Notes: a model not told the origin generated them from the sequence alone. DNA of 64,000 nucleotides from Streptomyces sp. NBC_01460 (GCF_036227405.1 NZ_CP109473.1:1426001-1490000), one strand, 5' to 3'; positions 11,462 through 21,215 are shown, counted from the first letter of the stretch. A program made the numbers and translations.

Positions 11462-12292
11462 CTAGTGGCTCTGCGCCGCGAGCGCCGCCTCGCCCGCCGC
11501 GCGCATGACGGCGAGCGGTGCGTCCAGGCCGGTCATCTGCTCCACCTGCAGGACGGCCTGGTGCACCAGGAGGTCGAGGCCTCCCACGACACCCGCTCCG
11601 GCTTCCGCCCAGCGATGGGCCAGGGCGGTCGGCCAGGGGTCGTAGAGGACGTCGAAGAGCGTGCCGGGGGCCGCGGGGACGGCGTCGGCGAGGTCGTCCG
11701 TCGCGCCGGCCGGGGTGGTGGCGATCACCAGGGGGGCGCGCAGGGCGGCATCGGCCTCGGACCAGTCCGCGATCCTGACATCGACGCCCAGACGTTCACC
11801 CCAGCCGCGCATCTCGTCGGCCCGTGCCGCAGTGCGCACATACGCCGTGACGGGTCCGGTGCAGAGCTCGGCGAGAGCGGCCAGCGCGGAGGAGGCAGTG
11901 GCCCCGGCGCCCAGGACGGCGGCGGACTCGACCTTGTCGACGCCGCGTTCGCGCAGTGCCGCGACCATCCCCGGGATGTCCGTGTTGTCACCGAGGCGGC
12001 GGCCGTCCTCGGTGAACACGACGGTGTTGACGGCCTCGACCGACGCCGCCGTGTCACTGATCCCGTCCAGCAGCGGAATGATCGCCCGCTTCAGCGGCAT
12101 GGTCAGGGAGAGCCCGGCCCAGGAGGCGTCCAGGTCCCGCACGAAGCCCGGGAGCCCCGCCTCGTCCACCTCGAAGCGGTCGTACGACCACGAACGCAGG
12201 CCCATCTCCGCGTACGCGGCGCGGTGCAGGACGGGCGAGAGCGAGTGGGCGATGGGCGAGCCCAGGACGGCGGCCCGGTACTTGGCGCTCAC
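11462..12292 (-). CDS. aroE: Shikimate dehydrogenase
   Basis: A 276-residue NADP-dependent shikimate dehydrogenase (shikimate pathway step 4). The substrate-binding SLSPVLH is in GSPIAHSLSPVLHRAAY, the catalytic Lys is in SLTMPLKRAI, and the catalytic Asp is in LGDNTDIPGM. A Rossmann nucleotide loop VLGAGATASSAL follows. The GTG start at 12292 overlaps the mltG stop (GTGA). The frame is open upstream, but the extra residues are inside mltG and are not family-like. Confidence 0.95.
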   Translation of the reverse strand: MSAKYRAAVLGSPIAHSLSPVLHRAAYAEMGLRSWSYDRFEVDEAGLPGFVRDLDASWAGLSLTMPLKRAIIPLLDGISDTAASVEAVNTVVFTEDGRRLGDNTDIPGMVAALRERGVDKVESAAVLGAGATASSALAALAELCTGPVTAYVRTAARADEMRGWGERLGVDVRIADWSEADAALRAPLVIATTPAGATDDLADAVPAAPGTLFDVLYDPWPTALAHRWAEAGAGVVGGLDLLVHQAVLQVEQMTGLDAPLAVMRAAGEAALAAQSH

Positions 12293-14055
12293 TGGTCCGC
12301 CTTGTTCTCTTCGTACTGCTTGCGGTTGCGCTCGTGCTCCTCGTTCGTCACCGCGAACAGTGTCTTGTCCTCGGTCACGGAGACGAAGTAGTACCAAGGG
12401 CCGGATGCCGGACTGATCGCGGAGTGCAACGCGTCCGCACCCGGATTCGAGATCGGCCCGAGGGGGAGCCCCTTGATGCTGTACGTGTTGTACGGATCGT
12501 CGATCTTCCGCAGGTCGTCGACGGCACCGATGTCCAGTGTGCTCTCATCTCGAATGTAATTGACCGTCGAATCGAATTCGAGCCTTCCGACGGTTTCGAG
12601 GTTGTCCGGCTTGAGCCGGTTGTAGACCACTCTCGCGACCTTGTCGAAGTCGTGCTTGTACTTTCCCTCTTTCTGGACGAGGCTCGCCACGGTGATGAGG
12701 TCGAGCGGGGAGTCCAGATTCAGTTTCTTCGCGTTCTGCTCGAGGTCGAGCTTGCCGTATTCCTTGTTGGCCCGCGTGACCATCTTCTTCAGCGCGTCCT
12801 CGGGCTTCGAGCTCTTGGGCACTGCGTAGGCGGCCGGAAAGAGGAACCCCTCCAGCGGGTCCTTGATCTTGGGGTCGTCGTCCGCCCATTCAGGCAGTCC
12901 GAGACTCTCGGCCTTGGTCTTCGCGACCTGGGCCGTGGTACCGGCTTTCAGCTCAAGCCTTCGGTCGATCACAGCGTAGATTTGGGTGGTACTCCACCCC
13001 TCGGGAATGACCAGTGCGTTCTGGCTCTTCGGGTTCAGCATCAGTTCCACGGCGCTGTCCGCCGACATCTCCTTCTTGAGGAGATAGACACCGGCCTGAA
13101 TGGAATTCCCCTTGGGGTTTCCCCTCTGTGCGGAGATGAAGGCGTCGGACGACTTCACGACGCCGGCCTTCTTGAGGATGCTCGCGATCTCGTTGCCGAG
13201 GGCGCCGTCAGGGATCTCGATCTCGACCGAGCCGTTGCCGCTGCCCGTGTAGTCGGGGGCCGGGCCGTACTGGCTCTGGTAGTAGGAGTACCCGAAGTAG
13301 CCCACTCCGCCCAGGCCGCCGACGAGCACCGCGGCCACGCCGAGGCAGGCGCAGCCGTTGCGGCTCTTCTTCTTCCCCTTGCCGCGACGCTCGCCACCGC
13401 CCCGGCCGGATTCACGGGGGTCGTCGTCGTACGCGTCGTCCTCACGGGTACGGGAGCGGGATCCGCGCTCGTCGGCCGGTTCGTCCGCGCCGGTGAAGAA
13501 AGGATGCGTCTCTTCCTGCGGCACGTCCGGATCCCAGTCCTGGCCCTGCTGCTGAGACTGCTGGGGCTGCTGAGGTGCCTGCTCGCGGTGGCCGGGGGGC
13601 TGCGGCGGCGGGTAGGCCTCGGGGGTGCCGTAGTAGTCGGCCTGCTCGCCGTAACCGCCGGAGTCGTTGCCGTACTGGTGCTGCTGGGCGCCGTACGGCA
13701 TCGCCGCCTGCTGGCCGGTGTCCCAGCCGCCGTTGTCGTACTGCGGCTGCTGCTGCGGCTGGGCGTAGGGGTCCTGTGGCGCGCCGAACGGCGGCTGCTG
13801 CTGGTACGGGTCCTGCTGGTGCTGCTGCGCGTACGGGTCCTGCTGATGCTGCTGGTTCTGCTGCTGCGCGTACGGGTCCTGCTGGTAGCCCTGCTGGGCG
13901 TACGGGTCCTGGGCGTAGGGCTGCTGCTGCCGGCCGTCGTACTGGCCCTGGTCCTGGCCGTGGGCGGCCTGCTGGCCTCCCCATCCCTGGTCCCCGTACA
14001 AGGGGTCCTCGGGATGCCACGGTTCGGAGCCGGAGCCCCGGCCATACTCAGTCAT
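12289..14055 (-). CDS. mltG: Endolytic murein transglycosylase MltG
   Basis: A 588-residue single-pass membrane protein that cleaves nascent glycan strands and sets their length. Residues 1-200 are cytoplasmic, extremely Gln/Tyr/Pro-rich, with DPYAQQ-type repeats at about 48-100. A Lys/Arg stretch precedes the membrane segment (about 234-256, preceded by NGCAC). The extracellular YceG domain has the catalytic Glu at E463 in SLVQKEGKYKHDFDKVARVVYNRL, plus the LysM-like region and LKGLPLGPISNPG-type C-terminal motif. The frame opens 42 residues earlier, but MTEYGRGSGS (ATG 14055) is the likely start. It overlaps aroE downstream by 4 nt. Confidence 0.94.
   Translation of the reverse strand: MTEYGRGSGSEPWHPEDPLYGDQGWGGQQAAHGQDQGQYDGRQQQPYAQDPYAQQGYQQDPYAQQQNQQHQQDPYAQQHQQDPYQQQPPFGAPQDPYAQPQQQPQYDNGGWDTGQQAAMPYGAQQHQYGNDSGGYGEQADYYGTPEAYPPPQPPGHREQAPQQPQQSQQQGQDWDPDVPQEETHPFFTGADEPADERGSRSRTREDDAYDDDPRESGRGGGERRGKGKKKSRNGCACLGVAAVLVGGLGGVGYFGYSYYQSQYGPAPDYTGSGNGSVEIEIPDGALGNEIASILKKAGVVKSSDAFISAQRGNPKGNSIQAGVYLLKKEMSADSAVELMLNPKSQNALVIPEGWSTTQIYAVIDRRLELKAGTTAQVAKTKAESLGLPEWADDDPKIKDPLEGFLFPAAYAVPKSSKPEDALKKMVTRANKEYGKLDLEQNAKKLNLDSPLDLITVASLVQKEGKYKHDFDKVARVVYNRLKPDNLETVGRLEFDSTVNYIRDESTLDIGAVDDLRKIDDPYNTYSIKGLPLGPISNPGADALHSAISPASGPWYYFVSVTEDKTLFAVTNEEHERNRKQYEENKADQ
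13740..13960 (-). repeat. Imperfect tandem repeats coding Gln/Tyr-rich tail of MltG
   Basis: Repeated units related to GCGTACGGGTCCTGCTG (plus strand) encode DPYAQQ/QDPYQQQ. They are a low-complexity coding repeat prone to length variation, not a CRISPR array. Confidence 0.75.
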
Positions 14056-14155
14056 CGATCCCCTTGAGCCGCGAGACGACGCTCCGCCTCTTCGCTTTGC
14101 TGTGCGGTGTCTGTTCGAACACCGGCGCATCGCGCGGAACGTTACCGTATCGCGA

Positions 14156-14641
14156 TCAGACAACCACTTCGACGCCCTCACCCGGCGCAGCGCCTGACGC
14201 CCGTTCGGACTCCAGAGCGTTCTGAAGGATCACCACAGCGGCAGCCTGGTCGATGACAGACCGGCCCTTCTTGGACTTCACGCCCGAAGCGCGCAGCCCC
14301 TGAGTGGCCGTCACTGTGGTCATCCTCTCGTCCAGGAGACGTACAGGAATCGGTGCGACGGCACGGGCGAACACCTGGGCGAACGCACGGACCTTCGCGG
14401 CCGCCGGGCCCTCCCCGCCCCCGAGGGAGCGGGGCAGCCCGACGATGACCTCGATCGGCTCGTACTCCTCGACGATCTGGCCGAGCCGCCGGTGGGCGGC
14501 CGGGACGTCACGTCCCGGCACGGTCTCCACCGGCGTGGCGAGGATCCCGTCGGGGTCGCACGAGGCGACCCCGATGCGGGCGTCGCCGACATCGATCGCG
14601 AGTCGGCGTCCCCGGCGCATCTGCGACATGTCGGGCGTCAC
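14156..14641 (-). CDS. ruvX: RuvX/YqgF-type Holliday junction resolvase or rRNA-processing nuclease
   Basis: A 161-residue RNase H-like fold protein. The N-terminal [13 protein letters not shown] carries the first catalytic Asp, [11 protein letters not shown] the central strand, and LLDERMTTV with [11 protein letters not shown] the remaining acidic residues. The family is annotated as putative Holliday junction resolvase; in E. coli it processes pre-16S rRNA. The GTG start at 14641 overlaps the alaS stop. The gene is followed by a 100-bp gap to mltG, so it belongs to the alaS-ruvX(-mltG-aroE) unit. Confidence 0.93.
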   Translation of the reverse strand: MTPDMSQMRRGRRLAIDVGDARIGVASCDPDGILATPVETVPGRDVPAAHRRLGQIVEEYEPIEVIVGLPRSLGGGEGPAAAKVRAFAQVFARAVAPIPVRLLDERMTTVTATQGLRASGVKSKKGRSVIDQAAAVVILQNALESERASGAAPGEGVEVVV

Positions 14642-17307
14642 GCCGTCTCGGTGACGAGGCGTTCGACAGCGGCGACGGCGTCACCGATGGCGTCCGGGTT
14701 CTGCCCGCCGCCCTGGGCGACGTCCGGCTTGCCGCCGCCACCGCCACCGAGGGTCTTGGCGGCGGCGCGGACCAGGTCACCGGCCTTGAGACCGCGCTCG
14801 CGGGCCGCCTCGTTGGTGGCGATGACGGTCAGCGGGCGGCCGTTGGCCGTGGTGAACAGGGCCACGACGGCCGGCCGGCCGCCCTGGATGCGTCCACGCA
14901 CGTCGAGGACGAGCTTGCGCAGGTCGTCGGCCGTGGTGCCGTCCGGCACCTGCCCGGTGACGAGGGCGACGCCACGCACGTCCTTGGCCGACTCCACGAG
15001 CCCGGCGGCGGCGGCGAGCACCTTCTCCGCGCGGAACTTCTCGATCTCCTTCTCGGCGTCCTTCAGCTTGCCGAGCATGCCGGAGATCTTCTCGGGGAGC
15101 TCCTCGGGGCGTCCCTTGAGCAGTTCCTGGAGCTGGGCGACGACCGTGTGCTCCTTGGCGAGGAAGTTGTACGCGTCCACGCCGACGAGGGCCTCGATGC
15201 GGCGCACCCCGGAACCGATGGACGACTCGCCGAGCAGCTTCACCAGGCCCAGCTGGGCGGTGTTGCCGACGTGCGTACCGCCGCACAGCTCCTTGGAGAA
15301 GTCGCCGATGGTGACGACGCGGACCCGCTCGCCGTACTTCTCGCCGAACTCGGCGATGGCGCCCTGCTTCTTGGCGTCGTCGATGGACATGACCTCGGCC
15401 TGGACGTCGAGCTCCCGGGCGAGGACCTCGTTGATCTTCTGCTCGACGTCGGTCAGGACCGTGCCGGGCACGGCGGCGGGCGAGCCGAAGTCGAAGCGGA
15501 AGCGGCCGGGCGAGTTCTCCGAACCGGCCTGGGCGGCCGTCGGGCCCAGGGCGTCGCGCAGCGCCTGGTGGGTGAGGTGCGTGGCGCTGTGGGCGCGGGC
15601 GATGGCCCGGCGGCGGGTGTTGTCGATGGCGGCGAAGGCGGAGGCGCCGACCGTCACCTCGCCGACCTGGACCGAGCCCTTGTGGACCGAGACACCCGGA
15701 ACCGGCTGCTGCACGTCGCGGACGGTGATGACGGCGCCGGTGTCGAGCCTGATCCGGCCCTGGTCGGCGAGCTGGCCGCCGCCCTCGGCGTAGAACGGGG
15801 TGCGGTCCAGGACGACCTCGACCTCGTCGCCCTCGGAGGCGGCGGGCGAGGGCACACCGTCGACGAGCAGACCGACGATCTTCGACTCGCCCTCGATGGT
15901 GGTGTAGCCGGTGAACTCGGTGACGCCGGAGTTGTCGGCGACCTCGCGGTAGGCGGACAGGTCGGCGTGACCGGTCTTCTTGGCCTTGGCGTCGGCCTTG
16001 GCCTTGTCCCGCTGCTCCTGCATCAGACGGCGGAAGCCGTCCTCGTCGACCGCGAGACCCTGCTCGGCGGCCATCTCCAGCGTGAGGTCGATCGGGAAGC
16101 CCCAGGTGTCGTGGAGCAGGAACGCCTTGTCGCCGGCCAGGACCTTGCCGCCGGCGGCCTTGGTCTCGGTGACGGCGGTCTCGAGGATGTTCGTGCCGCC
16201 CTTGAGGGCCTTGAGGAAGGCGGCCTCCTCCGCGAGGGCGACCGTCTCGATGCGCTTGCGGTCGGTGACCAGCTCCGGGTACTGCTGCCCCATGGTGTCG
16301 ACGACGACGTCGACCAGCTCACGGACGACCGGGCCGGTGGCGCCCATGAGGCGCATGTTGCGGATGGCGCGGCGCATGATGCGGCGCAGGACGTAGCCGC
16401 GGCCCTCGTTGCCGGGGGTGACGCCGTCGCCGATGAGCATCACCGACGTGCGGATGTGGTCGGCGACGACCCGGAGGGAGACGTCGGAGCCATGCTCGGC
16501 GCCGTAGCGGACGCCGGTGAGCTCGGTGGCCTTGTCCATGACGACGCGCAGGGTGTCGGTCTCGTACATGTTCTGCACGCCCTGAAGGATCATGGCGAGG
16601 CGTTCGAGGCCGAGACCGGTGTCGATGTTCTGCGACGGGAGGTCCCCGAGGATCGGGAAGTCCTCCTTGCCGTCGCCGGCGCCGCGCTCGTACTGCATGA
16701 AGACCAGGTTCCAGATCTCCACGTAGCGCTCGTCGTTGACGGCGGGGCCGCCCTCGACACCGAACTCGGGGCCGCGGTCGTAGTTGATCTCGGAGCACGG
16801 GCCGCAGGGTCCGGGGACGCCCATGGACCAGAAGTTGTCCTTCTTGCCGAGACGCTGGATGCGCTCGGCCGGGACACCGATCTTCTCGCGCCAGATCTGC
16901 TCGGCCTCGTCGTCGTCGAGGTAGACCGTGATCCACAGACGCTCGGGGTCGAGGCCGAAGCCGCCGTCCTCGACGGAGTTCGTGAGCGCCGCCCAGGCGA
17001 ACTCGATGGCGCCTTCCTTGAAGTAGTCGCCGAACGAGAAGTTGCCGCACATCTGGAAGAACGTGCCGTGGCGGGTGGTCTTGCCGACCTCTTCGATGTC
17101 CGGCGTGCGCACGCACTTCTGCACGCTGGTGACGCGCGGGGCGGGCGGCTTGACCTCGCCGAGGAAGTAGGGCTTGAAGGGGACCATGCCCGCGGGGACC
17201 AGCAGCAGAGTCGGGTCGTCCGCGATGAGCGACGCCGAAGGCACGACGGTGTGGCCGCGCTCCTCGAAGAAGCTCAGCCAGCGGCGGCGAATTTCAGCCG
17301 ACTCCAT
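14638..17307 (-). CDS. alaS: Alanyl-tRNA synthetase
   Basis: An 889-residue class II synthetase of full bacterial length. The catalytic core starts at [18 protein letters not shown] and contains [30 protein letters not shown] and [13 protein letters not shown]. The editing domain zinc ligands are [12 protein letters not shown] and [13 protein letters not shown]. The C-terminal C-Ala domain ends in a Gly-rich stretch ([19 protein letters not shown]) with the family tRNA elbow-binding motif. The ATG start at 17307 overlaps the stop of the small upstream gene by one base. Confidence 0.98.
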   Translation of the reverse strand: MESAEIRRRWLSFFEERGHTVVPSASLIADDPTLLLVPAGMVPFKPYFLGEVKPPAPRVTSVQKCVRTPDIEEVGKTTRHGTFFQMCGNFSFGDYFKEGAIEFAWAALTNSVEDGGFGLDPERLWITVYLDDDEAEQIWREKIGVPAERIQRLGKKDNFWSMGVPGPCGPCSEINYDRGPEFGVEGGPAVNDERYVEIWNLVFMQYERGAGDGKEDFPILGDLPSQNIDTGLGLERLAMILQGVQNMYETDTLRVVMDKATELTGVRYGAEHGSDVSLRVVADHIRTSVMLIGDGVTPGNEGRGYVLRRIMRRAIRNMRLMGATGPVVRELVDVVVDTMGQQYPELVTDRKRIETVALAEEAAFLKALKGGTNILETAVTETKAAGGKVLAGDKAFLLHDTWGFPIDLTLEMAAEQGLAVDEDGFRRLMQEQRDKAKADAKAKKTGHADLSAYREVADNSGVTEFTGYTTIEGESKIVGLLVDGVPSPAASEGDEVEVVLDRTPFYAEGGGQLADQGRIRLDTGAVITVRDVQQPVPGVSVHKGSVQVGEVTVGASAFAAIDNTRRRAIARAHSATHLTHQALRDALGPTAAQAGSENSPGRFRFDFGSPAAVPGTVLTDVEQKINEVLARELDVQAEVMSIDDAKKQGAIAEFGEKYGERVRVVTIGDFSKELCGGTHVGNTAQLGLVKLLGESSIGSGVRRIEALVGVDAYNFLAKEHTVVAQLQELLKGRPEELPEKISGMLGKLKDAEKEIEKFRAEKVLAAAAGLVESAKDVRGVALVTGQVPDGTTADDLRKLVLDVRGRIQGGRPAVVALFTTANGRPLTVIATNEAARERGLKAGDLVRAAAKTLGGGGGGKPDVAQGGGQNPDAIGDAVAAVERLVTETA

Positions 17308-17603
17308 TAGTGGTCCTCATTCCGGTTGTTCGAGTTGTAGGGGAGTGTGCGGGGGGCGACGAGCTCGGGGTCGGCCGGCGCCTCGATGCCGAGTGCCCCG
17401 CCCAGTTCGGCCTCGCGCCTGACCATGCCCTCACGCACGTCGAGGGCGAAGTCCTTCAGCTTGTGACCTGCCTCGATCGCCTTGTCCGCGGCCTGCGCCG
17501 CGAGGCTTTCGGGGGTCAACTGCCGGATCTTGCGGTTGACCTTGGTGGTGGCCCAGACGCCGGCGGCTGCGCCGGCGGTGAACCAGAACGTACGGCGGAA
17601 CAT
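17307..17603 (-). CDS. Small conserved protein (DUF6167-like) upstream of alaS
   Basis: A 98-residue protein with an N-terminal hydrophobic segment ([21 protein letters not shown], about 2-21), then an amphipathic helical region ([34 protein letters not shown]) and a polar tail. This composition is like the actinobacterial small protein always found just before alaS. Start ATG 17603; the frame is open 18 codons earlier without support. Function unknown. It may sit at the membrane with the neighbouring DUF948 protein. Confidence 0.8.
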   Translation of the reverse strand: MFRRTFWFTAGAAAGVWATTKVNRKIRQLTPESLAAQAADKAIEAGHKLKDFALDVREGMVRREAELGGALGIEAPADPELVAPRTLPYNSNNRNEDH

Positions 17604-17610
17604 CGCTGGA

Positions 17611-18075
17611 TCAGTCCTTCTGTCCGCGGGAGCTTCGGCCGCTCCGCTTCCTGTCACGGGCGGACGGCACGGTACGGCCGACGATCACGGTGCGGCGGGA
17701 GGCCCGACGGGCCGGTTCCGGCTCCGCGGCGGTACGGCGGCCGATCGCCTGCCGCACCCCGTAGCCGAACGCGGCGACCTTCACGAGCGGGCCGCCGAAC
17801 GTCGACGCGACGGTGGTCGAGAGCGCGGAGGCGTTGGAGGTGACCTCCTGGACGTCGCTGGCGATGGCGTCGACCTTGTCGAGCTGGGTCTGCGCCGAGC
17901 GCAGCGTCGCGGAGGCGTCGGCGAGCAGCGGGACCGCCTGCTCCGTCACGTCCGCCACCAGCGCGGTGGTCGCCTTGAGCGTCTGGGCCAGCCTCACCAG
18001 TACAACGGCGAGGAAGGAAACCAGGATCGCCCAGAAGACAGCCACCAGGATGCCGGCCACCTCTCCACCGGACAC
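17611..18075 (-). CDS. DUF948-domain membrane protein
   Basis: A 154-residue protein with one N-terminal membrane helix (GEVAGILVAVFWAILVSFLAVVLVRLA, about 3-29), a predicted coiled-coil (LKATTALVADVTEQAVPLLADASATLRSAQTQLDKVDAIASDVQEV) and a basic tail. This fits DUF948, a family with methyl-accepting-chemotaxis-like helices but no known role. The GTG start at 18075 matches the family N-terminus VSGGEVAG; the long open frame further upstream is antisense to the ATPase gene. It ends 7 nt before the next gene. Confidence 0.85.
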   Translation of the reverse strand: MSGGEVAGILVAVFWAILVSFLAVVLVRLAQTLKATTALVADVTEQAVPLLADASATLRSAQTQLDKVDAIASDVQEVTSNASALSTTVASTFGGPLVKVAAFGYGVRQAIGRRTAAEPEPARRASRRTVIVGRTVPSARDRKRSGRSSRGQKD

Positions 18076-18261
18076 AGTGCACCGCTCTCTGCTCGTCGCC
18101 CTCGTCGGCCGGGACCTCCCCCGGCCGGTTTCTGCCTGTCGCCGCTCGGCCGGCGCGTCCTGCCACCCCTGCCGATCGTCGTCCCCCGAGCCTATCGCGC
18201 CGGGCGTCGCGCGCCGCACCGCATGACAGGGCGTGCGGCGCGGGTCCCGGACGCGGGGCGA

Positions 18262-18300
18262 TTGTACGGAGAGCTTACGTGCCAGTACTCTGCGTGTTTC
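18262..18300 (+). promoter_or_regulatory. Candidate promoter giving a leaderless ATPase mRNA
   Basis: TTGTAC (18262-18267), an 18-nt spacer, TACTCT (18286-18291), then only 9 nt before the ATG at 18301. Transcription would start at or next to the ATG. No Shine-Dalgarno sequence is present. Confidence 0.45.
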
Positions 18301-20541
18301 ATGCGACGCCCTCAGCGCCCCTCTCCCACGCCCGACGACCCGGAACCCGTCCCCGTGCGCGGAAATCTCCCGGCGGAGCTGAACGCCTTCGTGGGGCGCG
18401 AGGCCGAACTGGCCGAATTCCGGTCGCTCCTGGGCAGGTCCCGGCTCATCACCGTGGCGGGCGTCGCGGGAGTCGGCAAGACCCGCTTCGCCACCCGGAT
18501 CGCCGCTCTGATGGAGAAACGGTACTGCGATGGCGTCTGGCTGGCCGAGCTGTCGGCCGTCCACGACCCGGATCTCCTCGAACACGCGCTCGTCGACGCG
18601 ATGGGGCTCACCGACCACACCAGCAGGCCGCCGCGCGCCGTGCTGGTCGAGCACTGCGCGGAGCGCCGGCTCCTGCTCGTGATCGACGGTTTCGAGCACC
18701 TCGCCGACGCCTGTGCGGAACTCGTGCGGGAGTTGCTGCGCCGGGCGCCGGGCCTCCAGGTGCTCGCCGCGGGGCGCCGGCCGCTGCGGGTGGACGGTGA
18801 ACTCACCTTCCCGCTCGCGCCGATGGCCGACGACGACGCCCTGGAACTCTTCACCCGGCGCGCCGCAGCGGTCCGGCCCGGGTTCCGGCTGACCGGCGCC
18901 GGCCGGGAGACCGCGCGCGAGCTCTGCCGCCGGCTCGACGGCATCCCGCTGGCCCTGGAACTCGCCGCCGGACGGCTGCGGGCCCTGACGGTGGAACAGG
19001 TCCTGCACCGCCTCGACGACCGTTTCCGGCTGCTGACCGGGGGAAGCCCGAGCGCGCTCCCCCGCCACCAGACGCTGCGCACGGCCATCGGCTGGAGCCA
19101 TGAGCTGTGCGCCCCCGAGCAGCGGCTGCTGTGGGCGCGGCTCTCGGTGTTCGCCGGGCAGTTCGACCTGGAGGCCGTCGAGTACATCTGCAGCGGCCCC
19201 GGCCTGCCGGCCGACTCCGTGCTGGACGTGCTGGACGCACTGCTGGCGCAGTCGGTGGTGGTGCGTGAGGACTCCGTCGTCGGCAGCCGCTACCGCCTGC
19301 TGGACACCGTGCGCGAGTACGGCGCCGACTGGCTGCGGGCGACCGGGGACGCCGAGCGGCTGCGGCGCAGGCACCGGGACTGGTACCTGGGGCTGGCCAC
19401 CTGGTGCGAGCTCGACTGGTTCAGCCCCCGGCAGGCGGAGGCGGCGGCCCGGATCGACAGCGAGCTTCCCAATCTCCGCCGGGCGATGGAGTGTTCGATG
19501 GAGAGCCCGGAGGAGGTCCATCTCGCGCAGTACCTGGCGGGCACGCTCTGGTTCTACTGGGCGGGGTGCGGGCGCCTCTCCGAGGGCCGCCACTGGCTGG
19601 ACCACGTGCTGGAGGAGGAGACCCCCTACGACCACTCACGGCTGAAGGCCCTGTGGGTGCTCGGTTACGTGGCCGTACTGCAGGGGGACCCGATCGCCGC
19701 GGTGTCGGCCCTGCAGGAGTGCCGCGAGGAGGGCGAACGCTCGGGGGACGCCACGGCGGTGGCCTACGCCGTGCACCGCACGGGCTGCCTGTCGATCGTC
19801 ACGGACGACCCGGTCCGCGCGGAGGAGCTGCTGCGTGAGGCACTCGGGCGCTACCGGGAGATCGGCGAGCTGAACAGCAACGTGCTGATGGCCCAGGTCG
19901 AACTGGGCATGGCCGTGGCGTTCCGCGGTGATCTGGACGGGGCCGCGGCGATCTGCGACGAGGTCCGCGAGATCTGCGAGGACCACGGTGAGCGGTGGAC
20001 CCTGGCCTACGCCCTGTACGTCCTGGGCTACGCGGCGCTGCAGGCCGGGCGGAGCGTGCGGGCACGCCGGATGCTCGGGGAGTCGCTCTCCATCGCGCAC
20101 GCCTTTCACGATCTGCTCGGCACGGCCCTGTCGCTGGAGCTGCTGGCCCTCATCACGCTCACCGGGGGCGACGCGGCGGAGGCGGCGGTGCTCCAGGGCG
20201 CGGCGGACCGGATCTGGCCCGCGGTGGGCCTGCCGCTGTTCGGCTCGGCGCACTACGGCAGGCCCCGCGCCGAGTGCGAGGAGCGGGCGAGGGCCGAGCT
20301 GGGCGACGCACGGTACGACGCGGAGCGGCGCTCCGGCCGCCGGCTGGACGCGAACGCGGTGGTGGCGCGGGCGCTCAGGGCGGGGGCGGACGACGGGGCC
20401 CGCCGGGAGGGGACGTCCGGCACCGGGGCTGGCGGCACCGCCCCCGCCGAGGACGGGGCTCCCACGGCCGGGGCAGCCGGGGAAACGCGAAGGCCCGCCG
20501 CCTCCCGTACACCAGGGAGGGGCGGGCCCGAGCTCGGTTGA
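18301..20541 (+). CDS. STAND-type NB-ARC ATPase with helical repeats, no DNA-binding domain
   Basis: A 746-residue protein resembling the sensor half of AfsR/LuxR-type regulators. The NB-ARC domain starts after NAFVGREAELAEF: Walker A GVAGVGKT at about 54-61, Walker B LLLVIDGFEH at about 125-132, and GLP-like GIPLALELAAGRL. A winged-helix and arm region follows (LLWARLSVFAGQFDLEAVEYI), then TPR-like repeats (about 420-690). There is no LuxR or BTAD/OmpR DNA-binding domain at either end, and no separate effector gene beside it. The start ATG 18301 has no Shine-Dalgarno and lies 9 nt from a -10 hexamer. The final codons (RRPAASRTPGRGGPELG) overlap the rpsD terminator hairpin. Function unknown. 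Confidence 0.85.
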   Translation: MRRPQRPSPTPDDPEPVPVRGNLPAELNAFVGREAELAEFRSLLGRSRLITVAGVAGVGKTRFATRIAALMEKRYCDGVWLAELSAVHDPDLLEHALVDAMGLTDHTSRPPRAVLVEHCAERRLLLVIDGFEHLADACAELVRELLRRAPGLQVLAAGRRPLRVDGELTFPLAPMADDDALELFTRRAAAVRPGFRLTGAGRETARELCRRLDGIPLALELAAGRLRALTVEQVLHRLDDRFRLLTGGSPSALPRHQTLRTAIGWSHELCAPEQRLLWARLSVFAGQFDLEAVEYICSGPGLPADSVLDVLDALLAQSVVVREDSVVGSRYRLLDTVREYGADWLRATGDAERLRRRHRDWYLGLATWCELDWFSPRQAEAAARIDSELPNLRRAMECSMESPEEVHLAQYLAGTLWFYWAGCGRLSEGRHWLDHVLEEETPYDHSRLKALWVLGYVAVLQGDPIAAVSALQECREEGERSGDATAVAYAVHRTGCLSIVTDDPVRAEELLREALGRYREIGELNSNVLMAQVELGMAVAFRGDLDGAAAICDEVREICEDHGERWTLAYALYVLGYAALQAGRSVRARRMLGESLSIAHAFHDLLGTALSLELLALITLTGGDAAEAAVLQGAADRIWPAVGLPLFGSAHYGRPRAECEERARAELGDARYDAERRSGRRLDANAVVARALRAGADDGARREGTSGTGAGGTAPAEDGAPTAGAAGETRRPAASRTPGRGGPELG
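20492..20528. terminator. Shared terminator inside the 3' end of the ATPase gene
   Basis: GGCCCGCCGCCTCCC (20492-20506) pairs with GGGAGGGGCGGGCC (20515-20528) with one bulged base. It lies 28 nt beyond the rpsD stop, on the converging strand, and inside the last codons of the ATPase gene. Confidence 0.75.
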
Positions 20542-20555
20542 GCGCTACGCCTGGA

Positions 20556-21170
20556 TCAGCGGGCGTAGTACTCGACGACGAGCTGCTCGTCGCAGATGAC
20601 CGGGATTTCCTTGCGGTTCGGGTCACGGTCCAGGCGGAAGGCCAGGGCCTTCAGGTTCACCTGGAGGTAACGCGGGGTCTCACCGTCGGTGTCGTAACCA
20701 CCCTCGCGGGCCACCTGGAAGGGGACCTTGGTGCGGCTGCGCTCGCGGACCTGCACGACGTCGTCGGGGCGCACGCGGAAGGACGGCTTGTCGACCTTGC
20801 CACCGTTGACCTCGATGTGGCCGTGGACGACCATCTGGCGGGCCTGGTAGATGGTGCGGGCGATGCCCGAACGCAGGACCAGGGCGTCGAGACGGCGCTC
20901 GAGCTCGACGACCAGCGCCTCGCCCGTCTTGCCCTCGGCCTTACGGGCGCGGTCGTAGGCACGCGCCATCTGGCGCTCGCTGATGTCGTACTGCGCACGC
21001 AGACGCTGCTTCTCGAGCAGACGGACCTTGTAGTCCGAGTTCTGCTTGCGGCCACGGCCGTGCTCGCCCGGCGGGTAGGGGCGGGCTTCGAAGTACTTGA
21101 CAGCCTTCGGCGTCAGGGCGATGCCGAGGGCACGCGACTTCTTGACCTTGGGACGCGACTGGTTAGGCAC
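20556..21170 (-). CDS. rpsD: 30S ribosomal protein S4
   Basis: A 204-residue S4, a primary 16S rRNA binder that nucleates 30S assembly. The N-terminal part ([33 protein letters not shown]) has no cysteines, so this is the zinc-free (C-minus) form. The S4 RNA-binding domain is [28 protein letters not shown]. The C-terminus [15 protein letters not shown] is canonical. The GTG start at 21170 has GGAGG upstream (TCTGGAGAAC spacer). Transcribed alone, outside an alpha operon, as usual in Streptomyces. An iron box lies 24-42 nt upstream of its start in the divergent region. Confidence 0.98.
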   Translation of the reverse strand: MPNQSRPKVKKSRALGIALTPKAVKYFEARPYPPGEHGRGRKQNSDYKVRLLEKQRLRAQYDISERQMARAYDRARKAEGKTGEALVVELERRLDALVLRSGIARTIYQARQMVVHGHIEVNGGKVDKPSFRVRPDDVVQVRERSRTKVPFQVAREGGYDTDGETPRYLQVNLKALAFRLDRDPNRKEIPVICDEQLVVEYYAR

Positions 21171-21193
21171 GTTCTCCAGACCTCCGTTGTGGG

Positions 21194-21212
21194 TTAGGTT
21201 AGGCTTACCTTA
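21194..21212 (+). promoter_or_regulatory. Iron box (DmdR/IdeR-type operator)
   Basis: TTAGGTTAGGCTTACCTTA matches the DmdR/IdeR consensus TTAGGTTAGGCTAACCTAA at 17 of 19 positions. It lies in the 56-bp region between the divergent rpsD and DUF2470 genes. It ends 4 nt before AAGGAG of the plus gene and includes a -10-like TAGGTT. It most likely makes the DUF2470 gene iron-repressed; an effect on rpsD is possible but not shown. Confidence 0.8.
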
Positions 21213-21215
21213 CTC

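Noticed and set aside
13740..13960. Regularly spaced repeats resembling a CRISPR array
   Set aside because: Units are in frame, encode DPYAQQ-type residues inside MltG and have no constant-length spacers.
15148..17310. A 720-codon plus-strand open frame opposite alaS
   Set aside because: Shadow of alaS; composition rich in Gly, Asp, Val and Leu as expected for the reverse of a high-GC gene.
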